64,000 nucleotides of DNA. Origin: Tissierellia bacterium (GTDB lineage Bacteria > Bacillota > Clostridia > Tissierellales > Sedimentibacteraceae). A program made the translations under genes and the position numbers. Numbering within the stretch: the stretch's first letter is position 1; every line of letters starts with the position of its first letter. The notes below the pieces were generated by a model. That model had not been told where the DNA came from, ran no database searches, and was given only the letters and a program-made list of their open reading frames with translations. The stretch covers positions 1-64,000 of the forward strand of contig DURT01000083.1 of assembly GCA_012843025.1 (NCBI GenBank), read 5' to 3'. Positions 9,201 through 17,151 of the stretch are shown here, one piece after another.

Positions 9201-9614
9201 ATTTTCTTTTTCTTCCCATTCATTCCCTTCTCCTGCTATCTCTACAGGTTCATTAATGTATTCAAAAGTATCAAGTTCAATAGGGAAATCATCTATGGGC
9301 TTTTCCATATTTTCATCTAATATTTTAGATAATTTATAAGATATTTCTATAAAATCATCAGCATCAATTTCATCTGTATACATTTGTACAGTAAAGCTGG
9401 ATTCATTATCCGCAAGGATAACTCCATTCCTGTCGAATATTTTTCCTCTGGGAGCTTTTACGGGTATATCCTTAATTCGCTTTATATCGGCAATCCTTCT
9501 GTATTCTTCGCCTTCCACAATGGTAAGAACCGCCATTCTAAAGCCTAAAACAACCAACATAAATACTATAATTAAATACAAAATATTAAAACGATTCTTC
9601 AAAAATTTAAGCAT
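6270..9614 (-). CDS. mrdA: Penicillin-binding protein 2, unusually large
   Basis: Class B transpeptidase of the elongation machinery, cross-linking peptidoglycan with MreBCD. A single N-terminal transmembrane helix (about 10-32) precedes the dimerisation motif APRGKIFDRNG. The transpeptidase motifs are STFK (near residue 737), SCN (about 794) and KTGTA (about 1045). At 1114 aa it is much longer than the usual 600-700: roughly 300 extra, Glu/Lys-rich residues lie between the dimerisation motif and the catalytic domain, with a further helical insertion inside the transpeptidase domain. It follows mreD by nine bases. Confidence 0.93.
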   Translation of the reverse strand: MLKFLKNRFNILYLIIVFMLVVLGFRMAVLTIVEGEEYRRIADIKRIKDIPVKAPRGKIFDRNGVILADNESSFTVQMYTDEIDADDFIEISYKLSKILDENMEKPIDDFPIELDTFEYINEPVEIAGEGNEWEEKENIIYTTAEEKVIEIIKENIYEWLNFSTKIYGEMFSAKQRVLNSLLKDEVPIRLVDGNFQYEMEIIESEEEETEIEITDDLMEKEKTSVEKWLEENNLNENLDATEAVGQLLVNRNKYLASLFSNSKIRRLSYEFIKEKGYGENIRLKNFSFVQDEIYANIKRNLNLKNEEITMDTSAKDDFVILTMKNSIDNLLQSIYTTSEGKLIPGKILIEKLKEIYPDLPVEFKEKGDQGTFEYSDLQIRDKYIKQQHMDEGISAYDFIKELAFKNYQVLYDLITHDDVKYFAQIELLKYENPMISIADWEYTSIRDKKNWIKNNVKSAEEGKEYSAEEVFKMLRESLEIPPEINDYDMRNMMVLRERYNKVTYLSYHPVDICYDISEKTVAMISERSHELKGINIEIEPLRIYPARESASHIIGYLGKIAQDYEVQEYVLEKGYSTDDIIGKTGIEEKFEDYLRGEKGRKTVEVNNMGKTIRSVSSEAPIPGNNIYLTIDLALQQKAEESLEKGLKAIREGGVFESEWGNFEFRDKYENARSGALVALDVKTGEVLALANHPSYDLNLFSTGITAEDWNSLLNESKNPLAPRPLYNIAMLSAIQPGSTFKMITSLAALEKGVNPNTTVYCAGTMKVGDRNFSCWIYNMFGGAHGSQTMYQAIMNSCNFYYYTTVLGENLATNQKHTVKVDAEDIIGMAKKFGLDEKTGIEIDIPQEASGGVPSIEGKKSNIRVYLRLFLESNVERYLNDGVIVDSSMKNEIVEEIVSWIDREEPMTRGEVYERLLSLNLNPEKTNDNNIPLVDIIKYSYINQAVWNVGDNLNISIGQGNNSYTVLQMANYIASIANGGYKNNVSVIKEITTYDGKKTDYVPLRNSKKIDLSDDGYLEVIKHGMRLVSYDDSAKPYKDFPVEVGSKTGTAQNEGRNPETGEPYDDFAWYVAFAPYDDPQIAVACVLFEGGSGRYPIPIVREVIGEYLKISGIIE

Positions 9615-9623
9615 TTAACACCT

Positions 9624-10118
9624 CTATGCCTTTACATTTAGCTTGTTGAATAGGAAAATAATGAATTTCAGTACAAATATTACCAGAACCGTATTTATTA
9701 TTATTTCCATTAATATAACAGATAAATTATTTACCGCTAATTCAACCCTGTGTTTTAAAAAAAACAGGATTAAGTACAACAAAAAATGCATTACCCCTGT
9801 TGATGCTCCTGTTACTACAGCGTACACAGCATAGTTTTCCCTTATCATATCAACACTGAAAGTACCTACTACAGCTCCTATCAAAAAATAAATAAGGGTA
9901 TGTATTCCAAAAACATCGTAGAGCATTCCATCATACAAGGCACCAGTAATGAATCCAAGTATTCCTCCCGTCATTCCATCAGACATCATGGCAAATATGA
10001 CCAATAATACTAGGGAGAGATTTGGAACTACACTAGTGAAACCAAATAATCCAAACAAGGATGTTTGAAAAATAAAGTTAATAATTATTATGGTAATCAT
10101 AAGTATGATTCTTTTCAT
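9624..10118 (-). CDS. mreD: Rod shape-determining protein MreD
   Basis: Integral membrane protein of the elongasome linking MreC to PBP2. It is 164 aa, almost entirely hydrophobic, with about five predicted helices and the family features FGLFGFTSVVPNLSLVLLV in the first half and GALYDGMLYDVFGIH in the middle. It sits between mreC and mrdA with ten-base spacers, the classical order. Confidence 0.92.
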   Translation of the reverse strand: MKRIILMITIIIINFIFQTSLFGLFGFTSVVPNLSLVLLVIFAMMSDGMTGGILGFITGALYDGMLYDVFGIHTLIYFLIGAVVGTFSVDMIRENYAVYAVVTGASTGVMHFLLYLILFFLKHRVELAVNNLSVILMEIIINTVLVIFVLKFIIFLFNKLNVKA

Positions 10119-10127
10119 ATTATCTTT

Positions 10128-10967
10128 TCAACGCTCCTGTTTTAATACATACACCCTGTTTATTTTTGTAAATTCAACAGCAGGCTCAACTATGATTTTC
10201 AAAGTAGATGCATCTGTTGTCTCCACTATATCCTTTACATTACCTATATAAATATCTGGAGTGTAAATTTCCCCTATCCCTGATGTTACTAGGTTATCTC
10301 CTATTTCGGCTGAAACTTTGCTGTTAAAGAAATATCCTGTTACATTACCATCGATACTTCCCTGCAATATTCCGCTTTCATCGTTGTTTATGTCTCTAAA
10401 ACTTACTTTACAACTTTCATCAAGCAGTGTTATTATCTTAGACCATGATGATGATGTTTCAGCGACAAGTCCTAATAGTCCTATCTGTACCATACCATCT
10501 TCAGTCTCCACAGCCTGTATAACTATGTCATTTTTCTTAATACCGTCTTTTTCACCTTTGTCTATGGTAAATCTGCTGAACCAATTTGAATCATCAAGAG
10601 CAATTACTTGTCCAATTACATAATCATAAGAAAGGTTCTTTTTCATTTCGTATTCTGTTTCCAAGGCATTGGATTTATTAATAATGTTTTCCAAGACTCT
10701 TACCTGCTCCTGAAGTTGATATACAGTTTCTGTAAGCATAATATTTTCTTCCCGCATCTTCACAATTTCCTGAACGGACAAAAAGGAGCTAGTAAGAGTA
10801 AGACCTGTTTTATAGGTTACTTTTTGCATACCAGATAACAGATTACCGAAAAAACCTAAATTAACGCCATCCATTCTTCCAATAGATGACAGTCCTATCA
10901 TAGTAATCAATATAAAAATTGTAATTACAAATAAGAACTTCTTAATATGCTTTCTAATAAAATTCAT
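10128..10967 (-). CDS. mreC: Rod shape-determining protein MreC
   Basis: Bitopic scaffold of the elongasome. A transmembrane helix at about 12-31 is followed by a coiled coil (about 65-105, REENIMLTETVYQLQEQVRVL) and the beta-barrel MreC core with WFSRFTIDKGEKDGI and LVTSGIGEIYTPDI. 279 aa, normal size. Transcribed after mreB with a nine-base gap. Confidence 0.94.
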   Translation of the reverse strand: MNFIRKHIKKFLFVITIFILITMIGLSSIGRMDGVNLGFFGNLLSGMQKVTYKTGLTLTSSFLSVQEIVKMREENIMLTETVYQLQEQVRVLENIINKSNALETEYEMKKNLSYDYVIGQVIALDDSNWFSRFTIDKGEKDGIKKNDIVIQAVETEDGMVQIGLLGLVAETSSSWSKIITLLDESCKVSFRDINNDESGILQGSIDGNVTGYFFNSKVSAEIGDNLVTSGIGEIYTPDIYIGNVKDIVETTDASTLKIIVEPAVEFTKINRVYVLKQER

Positions 10968-10976
10968 TTTGCACCA

Positions 10977-12029
10977 TTACATATTCTCACATATTTTTCC
11001 TGCTCCTAAAGCAACACTATGAAGAGGATTGTCAGCAATGAAAACATTAATTCCTGTCTCTTGTTTAATATATATATCCAACCCTTTTAATAGAGCACCG
11101 CCACCTGTTAAATAAATTCCATTTGAATATATGTCGGATGATAGTTCGGGCGGTGTCCTTTCAAGGACCCTTTTAATAGCATTAACTATAGAATTAATTG
11201 TTTCTATAATTGATTCCCTTATTTCATCATTAGTAATAGTTATTTTTAAAGGAAGTCCCGAAACAATATCCCTTCCCCTTATTTCCATTTCTGTGGGAGC
11301 TAAAACTGTTATTTCTTCTGTTTCATCCTCTACTTCTATATACTTACTATCTTTTTCTTCATAGTATTCTTCACTAGCATTTCCAAGGGCTATCTTGATT
11401 TTTTCCGCAGTGACCAAGCCTATGTCCATTTTATACTTGTTTTTTATATAATCCCTTATATTTATATCTATATCATCTCCCGCGGTTCTCAGAGAATCAC
11501 TTTCAACTATTCCTCCTAAGGAAATTACAGCTATTTCCGTAGTTCCTCCTCCAATATCAACAATCATATTCCCTATAGGTTGGTCTACAGGAAGACCTGC
11601 TCCAATAGCTGCTGCCATAGGTTCTTCCACTAACTTTACCTTTCTTGCACCAGCATCATAGGCTACTTCCTCTACTGCCCTTCTTTCTATGGAAGTCACC
11701 CCTACAGGTACACTGATAACTATATTGGATTTTATAAACCTCTTTTTGTTTAAAGTTTTAGCAATAAAATATTGAACCATTGCCCTAGTCAGTTGAAAAT
11801 CTGCGATTACACCGTTTTGCAATGGTCTTATTGCCATTATATTTTTAGGAGTTCTTTCAAGCATTGCCTTAGCATCATTTCCTACGGCACATACTTCCTT
11901 AGATACTGTATTAATGGCTACTACCGAAGGCTCGTTTGTTACAATTCCTTTGTTACTAACATATACCAAGGTGTTTGATGTTCCTAAATCAATGCCAATT
12001 TTCTGTGTAAATAAATCAAATAATCCCAT
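10977..12029 (-). CDS. mreB: Rod shape-determining protein MreB
   Basis: Actin-like filament protein that orients lateral wall synthesis. Phosphate-binding loops are visible as IGIDLGTSNTLVYV near the N-terminus and IVDIGGGTTEIAVI in the middle, with the adenosine motif YLTGGGALLKGL near the C-terminus. 350 aa, normal. The start has GGAAAC upstream. The preceding 70-nt gap after radC contains a dispersed repeat (12049-12106). Confidence 0.97.
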   Translation of the reverse strand: MGLFDLFTQKIGIDLGTSNTLVYVSNKGIVTNEPSVVAINTVSKEVCAVGNDAKAMLERTPKNIMAIRPLQNGVIADFQLTRAMVQYFIAKTLNKKRFIKSNIVISVPVGVTSIERRAVEEVAYDAGARKVKLVEEPMAAAIGAGLPVDQPIGNMIVDIGGGTTEIAVISLGGIVESDSLRTAGDDIDINIRDYIKNKYKMDIGLVTAEKIKIALGNASEEYYEEKDSKYIEVEDETEEITVLAPTEMEIRGRDIVSGLPLKITITNDEIRESIIETINSIVNAIKRVLERTPPELSSDIYSNGIYLTGGGALLKGLDIYIKQETGINVFIADNPLHSVALGAGKICENM

Positions 12030-12048
12030 ATGTGTTTCCTTTCAATAT

Positions 12049-12106
12049 AGTAAGAACCCCACCCAACAATCAATGTTGCTGGGTTCCGGGAACCTTGTTG
12101 TTTCAC
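12049..12106. repeat. Dispersed intergenic repeat, copy 1
   Basis: AGTAAGAACCCC...CCGGGAACC...TTGTTTCAC strongly resembles 26977-27040. It contains an inverted repeat (GAACCC with GGGTTC). It lies between radC and mreB and overlaps the radC stop; the ribosome binding site of mreB follows directly. Confidence 0.7.
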
Positions 12107-12792
12107 AATAATCCTTCTTCCTTGAAACTGAAGAAAACTCCGTCTCCAATAATAATATGGTCCAAAACCTTGATTCCCAAAATTTTACCACATTCATCCA
12201 ATCTGTTGGTTAAAACTATATCTTCATGACTGGGTTCACATTCTCCGCTGGGGTGGTTGTGAACTAATATTATTGATGATGCCAAATTTGCCACCGCCTG
12301 GTGAAATACTTCCCTAGGATGGACTATGGAGCTGTTTAAACTGCCTACAGATATTTCAGAAATCTTTTTTATATTATTTTTAGTATCTAAAAGAATAATT
12401 TTGAAATGTTCTTTCTGATAATATCTCATTTCTTCCATCATAATTGCTGCTGCATCACCGGGAGATGAAATTTTTACTTTTTCAATTTTTAAAGTGCTCA
12501 TTCTCTTACTTAGTTCTGCAACTGCCATTAACTTTGCTGCTTTCACATCGTTGATACCCTTGTAGGACTTAAACTTTTCCAAGGTACCTTCAGCTATGTT
12601 GCGAAGACCTTTCTCATCTTCCTTTAAAATCCTTTGGGACAACATAATAACATTTTCTTCCTTAGTTCCTGTTCGTAAAATTATTGCAATAAGTTCCGAG
12701 TTAGACAATGTACTAGCGCCATATTTCAATAGTTTTTCCTGAGGTCTGTCTTCCTTAGGTATTGACTTAATGGTGTAATTAGTATTGTCCAT
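12103..12792 (-). CDS. radC: RadC family JAMM/MPN protein
   Basis: Named DNA-repair protein, although its biochemical role is unsettled. An N-terminal helix-hairpin-helix region (GINDVKAAKLMAVAEL) is followed by a JAMM metallopeptidase-like fold with the zinc motif VHNHPSGECEPSHED near the C-terminus. 229 aa. ATG at 12792 has GGAGG five bases upstream; a GTG four codons earlier overlaps that site and is rejected. The maf-radC-mreB order is standard in Firmicutes. Confidence 0.92.
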   Translation of the reverse strand: MDNTNYTIKSIPKEDRPQEKLLKYGASTLSNSELIAIILRTGTKEENVIMLSQRILKEDEKGLRNIAEGTLEKFKSYKGINDVKAAKLMAVAELSKRMSTLKIEKVKISSPGDAAAIMMEEMRYYQKEHFKIILLDTKNNIKKISEISVGSLNSSIVHPREVFHQAVANLASSIILVHNHPSGECEPSHEDIVLTNRLDECGKILGIKVLDHIIIGDGVFFSFKEEGLL

Positions 12793-12818
12793 TTTATCCT
12801 CCACTATGCATTTATTGT

Positions 12819-13394
12819 TCAGAGCAAGCTTTCAGAAAAATGTTTTGTCAATAAATTATTAAGTTTTGTCAAGGGTAATCCCTTTACATTGTTATAGCAG
12901 CCATTTATTTCTTTAACCAACAATTCCCCGTATCCTTGAATTCCGTAAGCTCCGGCTTTGTCCAGGTATTCGTTGGTTTTCAAATACTTCCTGATAAAAT
13001 CAGGGGATAGTTCATTGAAGGTTACTTCAGTTTTTTCATAATCTACAATCTTTTTTGATGTCTCTGTATCAATAATGCATACTCCTGTATAGACCTGGTG
13101 AGTCTTGCCTGAAAGCAAGTTAAGCATGGAAAATGCCTCTTCTTCATTTACTGGTTTACCCATTATTTCATTTAAATAAACAATGGTATCGGCTGCGATT
13201 ATCAGCCCCTTTTCCCTGCAATTTATATAAGCATCCAACGCCTTCTCAAAGGCAAACTTCATAACCGTAGTCTGAGGATAATCTTCATTATTTACTTTCT
13301 CTTCCGCAGAAGGTGAATAAACTGCTAGGTCTTTAACATATCTTTGAAGCATTTCAATTCTTCTTGGAGATTTTGACGCCAATACTATCTTCAT
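12819..13394 (-). CDS. maf: Maf-like nucleoside triphosphate pyrophosphatase
   Basis: Housekeeping pyrophosphatase acting on dTTP/UTP or modified nucleotides. The N-terminal motif LASKSPRRIEML is diagnostic; AADTIVYLN and SGKTHQVYTGV provide further family residues. 191 aa. The start at 13394 is chosen because GAGG lies seven bases upstream, whereas the ATG at 13400 abuts it. Adjacent to radC-mreB. Confidence 0.95.
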   Translation of the reverse strand: MKIVLASKSPRRIEMLQRYVKDLAVYSPSAEEKVNNEDYPQTTVMKFAFEKALDAYINCREKGLIIAADTIVYLNEIMGKPVNEEEAFSMLNLLSGKTHQVYTGVCIIDTETSKKIVDYEKTEVTFNELSPDFIRKYLKTNEYLDKAGAYGIQGYGELLVKEINGCYNNVKGLPLTKLNNLLTKHFSESLL

Positions 13395-13403
13395 ATTCAT
13401 TCC

Positions 13404-13646
13404 TCAAAGTTTTCTGTAAATTATTATTCCTGCAATCAGTCCAATTATTCCTGCCACTGTCAAGTTAGCACTAAATCCAAAAGTAATGTTGAAAATATTT
13501 AAGTCTAAGGTGGCAGGACCAAGACTAATGCCTTCACCATAATTTAATATGGGAAGAACATCTGAAAATGCTTTTCCTAAGATAGTTCCAATTATAACGG
13601 AAGTTAGTATAGTTAAAATTAAAAAGATTGAATGTCCTTTTCTCAT
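13404..13646 (-). CDS. DUF4321 small membrane protein
   Basis: 80 aa with an N-terminal helix (about 7-30) and a second at the C-terminus (about 62-77), separated by a short extracytoplasmic segment. This matches DUF4321, a clostridial family commonly found just upstream of maf/mreB. Function unknown. Confidence 0.8.
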   Translation of the reverse strand: MRKGHSIFLILTILTSVIIGTILGKAFSDVLPILNYGEGISLGPATLDLNIFNITFGFSANLTVAGIIGLIAGIIIYRKL

Positions 13647-13656
13647 TTTAAACCTC

Positions 13657-14169
13657 TCAATTGAGTTTTAACAAAGTTTTTTCCAAATTATCCGTTATAA
13701 GGATTGAAGTATATCCAACGAAACATCCCGTAAAAATACTTATTAGGGACAGTATGGGTAAATAATAGTACAATTTCAAAGTTTCAAACAATATGGCAGC
13801 TACAGTTACCTGAGTGGCATTATGAGCCATTGCTCCAATTACACTTATTCCAATTAAGCTTAACTTACTGCTTAGATACTTGCAGCCTAAGTACATAACC
13901 AATGTACTTACAATACCGCTAGAAACGCTGTAAATAAATGTAATGGGATTTGTTGCTATCATCATGAAAAGAACACTCCTTAATATTACAATTAAAAGAG
14001 CATCCCTTAACCCAAATACTACAACTGCAGATAATATTACTATGTTGGATAAACCTAATTTTGCTCCCGGAGCAATGTAAGGTAATGGTATCATACTTTC
14101 AATAATACTTAAAATCAGTGCTGCCGCCGTAAGAAGCGATAAAAATATATATCTCTTTGTCTTGTTCAT
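13657..14169 (-). CDS. Gx transporter family protein (Hpre_diP_synt_I)
   Basis: 170-aa integral membrane protein with about five helices, matching the family once called heptaprenyl diphosphate synthase component I. Conserved segments are LPYIAPGAKLGLSNIVIL and GAMAHNATQV. It resembles S components of ECF-type transporters, so a transport role is plausible; the substrate is unknown. It follows the NusG-II protein gene by 14 nt, a common pairing. Confidence 0.82.
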   Translation of the reverse strand: MNKTKRYIFLSLLTAAALILSIIESMIPLPYIAPGAKLGLSNIVILSAVVVFGLRDALLIVILRSVLFMMIATNPITFIYSVSSGIVSTLVMYLGCKYLSSKLSLIGISVIGAMAHNATQVTVAAILFETLKLYYYLPILSLISIFTGCFVGYTSILITDNLEKTLLKLN

Positions 14170-14183
14170 ATCAATCTCTCTCT

Positions 14184-14573
14184 TTAATTTATAAAGTCAA
14201 CTTCATCATCTTCACTATAATCAACAATTTTTATTAACATTCTGTTAGGAAGACAGACGATTATTTCGCCATCCCTGGAAATTTTCCCTTGATATATACA
14301 TACTTTATCAGGACAGCTTGCATCATGTATCCATATTTGTCCATCTTCAATGTGGAGGGTGTTATAGCCTCCTGTTTCCGTTTTAACTGTATACTCATCT
14401 TTTACATCATCCGTCAAAACATATTCCTTAACCAACTGGTTATCGGAATATATATAGGCAACCTTATCATTAAGTTTAACGGCACTTCTTCCACTGTACC
14501 AAATAAAGAAAACATTGATAATAACTATAGCTATAATAAGTCCTATATCATACTTGTTAATTTTCTTTTTCAT
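14184..14573 (-). CDS. NusG domain II-containing protein
   Basis: 129 aa with one N-terminal signal-anchor helix (about 7-26) and an extracytoplasmic beta domain with the family pattern TVKTETGGYNTLHIEDGQIW and DASCPDKVCIYQGKI, kept here as outline. The two cysteines in CPDKVC are conserved. It is the first gene of the operon running through Gx, DUF4321, maf, radC and mreBCD. Function unknown. Confidence 0.85.
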   Translation of the reverse strand: MKKKINKYDIGLIIAIVIINVFFIWYSGRSAVKLNDKVAYIYSDNQLVKEYVLTDDVKDEYTVKTETGGYNTLHIEDGQIWIHDASCPDKVCIYQGKISRDGEIIVCLPNRMLIKIVDYSEDDEVDFIN

Positions 14574-14603
14574 AAGCAGTCCTTTTCGTTTTATAGATTA
14601 TTA

Positions 14604-14632
14604 ATTTTATCACCATTTAATTATTATTTCAA
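14604..14632 (-). promoter_or_regulatory. Promoter of the NusG-II to mre operon
   Basis: Minus strand TTGAAA (14632-14627), 17-bp spacer, TAAAAT (14609-14604) with an upstream TG (extended -10). It is 30 nt from the first start codon. Confidence 0.7.
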
Positions 14633-14734
14633 GGATGTATATTCATGAAAACCCATTTTTAATAATATATTAAGAATCAATTATTGTGTTAAGAAAATAT
14701 CTATAGAATTCTATGTAAGGCTAATAGAGAACAT

Positions 14735-14765
14735 AAAAAGGTCATCCTGAATCTATCAGAATGAC
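14735..14765 (-). terminator. Terminator of nrdR
   Basis: GTCATTCTGA (14765-14756) pairs with TCAGGATGAC (14750-14741) and is followed by CTTTTTAT on the minus strand. Confidence 0.8.
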
Positions 14766-14778
14766 AGGGAGGAATCCC

Positions 14779-15243
14779 TCATTTACCTTTTCTTTCATTC
14801 AAGATTTTTGTCAATTCCTCCATAAAAGAATCTATATCTTTAAACTTTCTGTAAACAGAAGCAAAACGAACATATGCCACATCATCTACATTTTGAAGTT
14901 CATTCATTACAATTTCCCCTATAACTTCTGTGGATACTTCCTTTTGAAATGTATTATACAATTGCTTTTCCACTTTATCTGCAATTTCTTCTATTTGTTC
15001 AAGGCTTACTGAACGTTTATCACAGGCACGAATAAGACCATTGATAATTTTATCCCTGTTATAGCCCTGTCGTGTACCGTCCCTTTTAATTACTACTATT
15101 TGTGTTTCTTCGATTTTTTCATAGGTTGTAAACCGATGTCCGCATTCCATACATTCCCTTCGACGTCTTATTTTTGTTCCATCATCCGTCGGCCTTGTAT
15201 CAACAACCTTACTTTCAATATAATTGCACTTAGGACATCTCAT
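14779..15243 (-). CDS. nrdR: Transcriptional repressor NrdR
   Basis: Represses ribonucleotide reductase genes according to the ATP/dATP balance. The zinc ribbon is complete (MRCPKC and RRECMECGHRF: Cys3, Cys6, Cys31, Cys34) and is followed by an ATP-cone domain (about 49-139, VVIKRDGTRQGYNRDKI). 154 aa, standard. AAGGAG precedes the start. No nrd genes are nearby. Confidence 0.97.
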   Translation of the reverse strand: MRCPKCNYIESKVVDTRPTDDGTKIRRRRECMECGHRFTTYEKIEETQIVVIKRDGTRQGYNRDKIINGLIRACDKRSVSLEQIEEIADKVEKQLYNTFQKEVSTEVIGEIVMNELQNVDDVAYVRFASVYRKFKDIDSFMEELTKILNERKGK

Positions 15244-15282
15244 AGTTTTCTCCTTGTTTGTTTATTTGGGGAATGCCTTGAA

Positions 15283-15663
15283 CTATATCTTGTTCATAAA
15301 CTTCTCTTCGTTAATAACAAATCTTTCGTGGAAACCTTCCCCAATTTTCTTATCCTCATCATAGGCTTCCACTTTAAAAACAAGTCTTTTTCTGTCTATT
15401 TCTATAAGCTCTGCCTCTGCCCATACCCTTTTTCCTACTTTTGTGGCACCTATATGTTTTATATTAACCAATATTCCCACTGTAGAATGTCCTTCTGGCA
15501 AGTAATCCTTTACCGCATTCATAGCAGCTGCTTCCATAAGTCCTATCATCATAGGTGTTGCAAATACTTCAGCAGCACCACTGCCAAATACTTTTGCCGT
15601 ATCATTCATACTAACAACTTTTTCCTCTTTACACTTTAATCCAAGGGATAAATTAAGTTCCAT
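15283..15663 (-). CDS. Hotdog-fold thioesterase (FlK-like)
   Basis: 126-aa single hotdog domain of the fluoroacetyl-CoA thioesterase-like family: the segment FATPMMIGLMEAAAMNAV supplies the central helix and GILVNIKHIGATKVGKRV the following strands. The substrate is likely an acyl-CoA but is not predictable. AGGAGG lies upstream of the start. Its promoter overlaps a 21-bp perfect palindrome, so local repressor control is likely. Confidence 0.82.
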   Translation of the reverse strand: MELNLSLGLKCKEEKVVSMNDTAKVFGSGAAEVFATPMMIGLMEAAAMNAVKDYLPEGHSTVGILVNIKHIGATKVGKRVWAEAELIEIDRKRLVFKVEAYDEDKKIGEGFHERFVINEEKFMNKI

Positions 15664-15683
15664 AACTTCCTCCTAAATACATT

Positions 15684-15704
15684 CTTATTGTATTATACAA
15701 TAAG
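15684..15704. promoter_or_regulatory. 21-bp palindromic operator over the thioesterase promoter
   Basis: CTTATTGTAT (15684-15693) and ATACAATAAG (15695-15704) form a perfect inverted repeat around one base. Its centre contains TATAAT on the minus strand (15697-15692), the likely -10 of the thioesterase gene. No regulator gene lies next to it. Confidence 0.6.
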
Positions 15705-15710
15705 TATGTT

Positions 15711-15748
15711 AAAAATAAAAGAGGTTTTGATATTTCTAAACCTCTTTT
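15711..15748 (-). terminator. Terminator of the MacB-type ABC operon
   Basis: AAAAGAGGTTT (15748-15738) pairs with AAACCTCTTTT (15727-15717), then ATTTTT on the minus strand. It may also act on the plus strand. Confidence 0.8.
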
Positions 15749-15804
15749 ACTCATATTGATCTACCAACCATTTCTCTCCTTTCCGTCGAAAAATGGAAGT
15801 CATC

Positions 15805-17139
15805 TTACTGTCTTTTTAAAGCTTCAACAGGTGGAAGGTTGGATGCGTTTATGGCTGGATATACGCCGAACAATAAGCCTGAAGTCAGTGCTACAAATAC
15901 TGCTACCTGTATGGAGTCAAGACTGACAACGGCAGAAAGTCCATACCTTGCCACAACACTTATAGCCCATGCTCCCAAGATAATTCCCACTAGACATCCT
16001 ATAATGCTGACATAAACAGCCTCTAATAGAAACTGTATTAACAAGTCTTCTTTTTTAGCTCCTAAAGCTCTTCTTACCCCTATTTCTCCCGTTCTTTCCG
16101 TTACTGCAACAAGCATAATATTCATAATTCCTATACCTCCCACTAGGAGAGATACGGCAGCAATTCCACCTAAAAGAACAGTCATTATCCTATTAGCTTG
16201 GTCTGCTTCCTTAACTAAGTTGTTTAAGCTGGTAATAGTAAGAGGCTCTTGCCCTTTTTCAAAGACATTCTCATTATCCTGCGGAACATCGGGATCTTCA
16301 GGAAGAGGCATTGGCTCTTCTACAACTACTTCTTCCTCGCCATATTCTCCTTCCCCATTACCCAAGTCTGGTCTTATATTGCTTCCTAAGCCTACCTTTC
16401 TTTTATATATTCTTCCTAGCTGAACCATGGCTAATTCCGCATCTTCTGCGCTGTTAGACTTTGCCCATACTTCGAATATATCCTTAGTATTTGCTATTTT
16501 CATGGCAGAAGTATAGGGGATTACAATTTTGTCGTCTATCCCATCTCCCTTACCTTCACCTTTTTGACTTAAAACCCCTACAATTCTATAATTTATACCG
16601 TCAATTTTTATAGTATGGCCTACTGGACTTCTGCCGTTTAACAGTGAATTAGCTACATTGAAACCTAGTACTGCCACGGGAGACCTTTGCTTAACGTGAA
16701 GAGATGTAAAAAAGTTCCCTGAAGCTACTGGATGGTCCTTAATTTCAGGATAGTTTTCATTTACTCCTACAAGGTTTGTCTTACTTTCGTCTCTTCTCCA
16801 CCTTATAGGCGTATCTTCCGTGTAAATAACTGGGGTTGCATATTCAATCCCCGTTACTCTATCCGGCAATATTTCTACTTCTTCTATATCAAATTTTACA
16901 TTTTCATCATTAGATTTCAGAACGATTACATTCTCTCCCAAGCTTTCAAATTGTTCAACTATGGATCTTCTGGCTCCTTCTCCTATACCCATTAAACTTA
17001 TAACTGCCGCAACTCCTATAGAAATGCCAAGGACTGTTAAGAAGGTTCTGAGCAAATTTGAAGTAATGCCATCTATAGCCATCATGGCAGAAAATTTCAA
17101 CCTTACAAAAAGGTTTGAAATATTTCCTCTGTCTTGCAT
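15805..17139 (-). CDS. MacB-type ABC transporter permease
   Basis: Permease of a MacB/FtsX family exporter. An N-terminal helix (about 28-50, with LRTFLTVLGISIGVAAVI) precedes a large extracytoplasmic MacB_PCD domain, and three C-terminal helices carry the FtsX core (GGIGIMNIMLVAVTERTGEIGVRRALG region). An acidic Glu/Pro-rich insert lies near residues 275-300. AAGGAG is eight bases before the ATG at 17139; two earlier NTG codons lie within or right behind it. Operon with the ATPase and adaptor. The substrate may be a peptide or antibiotic; not determinable. Confidence 0.9.
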   Translation of the reverse strand: MQDRGNISNLFVRLKFSAMMAIDGITSNLLRTFLTVLGISIGVAAVISLMGIGEGARRSIVEQFESLGENVIVLKSNDENVKFDIEEVEILPDRVTGIEYATPVIYTEDTPIRWRRDESKTNLVGVNENYPEIKDHPVASGNFFTSLHVKQRSPVAVLGFNVANSLLNGRSPVGHTIKIDGINYRIVGVLSQKGEGKGDGIDDKIVIPYTSAMKIANTKDIFEVWAKSNSAEDAELAMVQLGRIYKRKVGLGSNIRPDLGNGEGEYGEEEVVVEEPMPLPEDPDVPQDNENVFEKGQEPLTITSLNNLVKEADQANRIMTVLLGGIAAVSLLVGGIGIMNIMLVAVTERTGEIGVRRALGAKKEDLLIQFLLEAVYVSIIGCLVGIILGAWAISVVARYGLSAVVSLDSIQVAVFVALTSGLLFGVYPAINASNLPPVEALKRQ

Positions 17140-17151
17140 CTTCATCACTCC

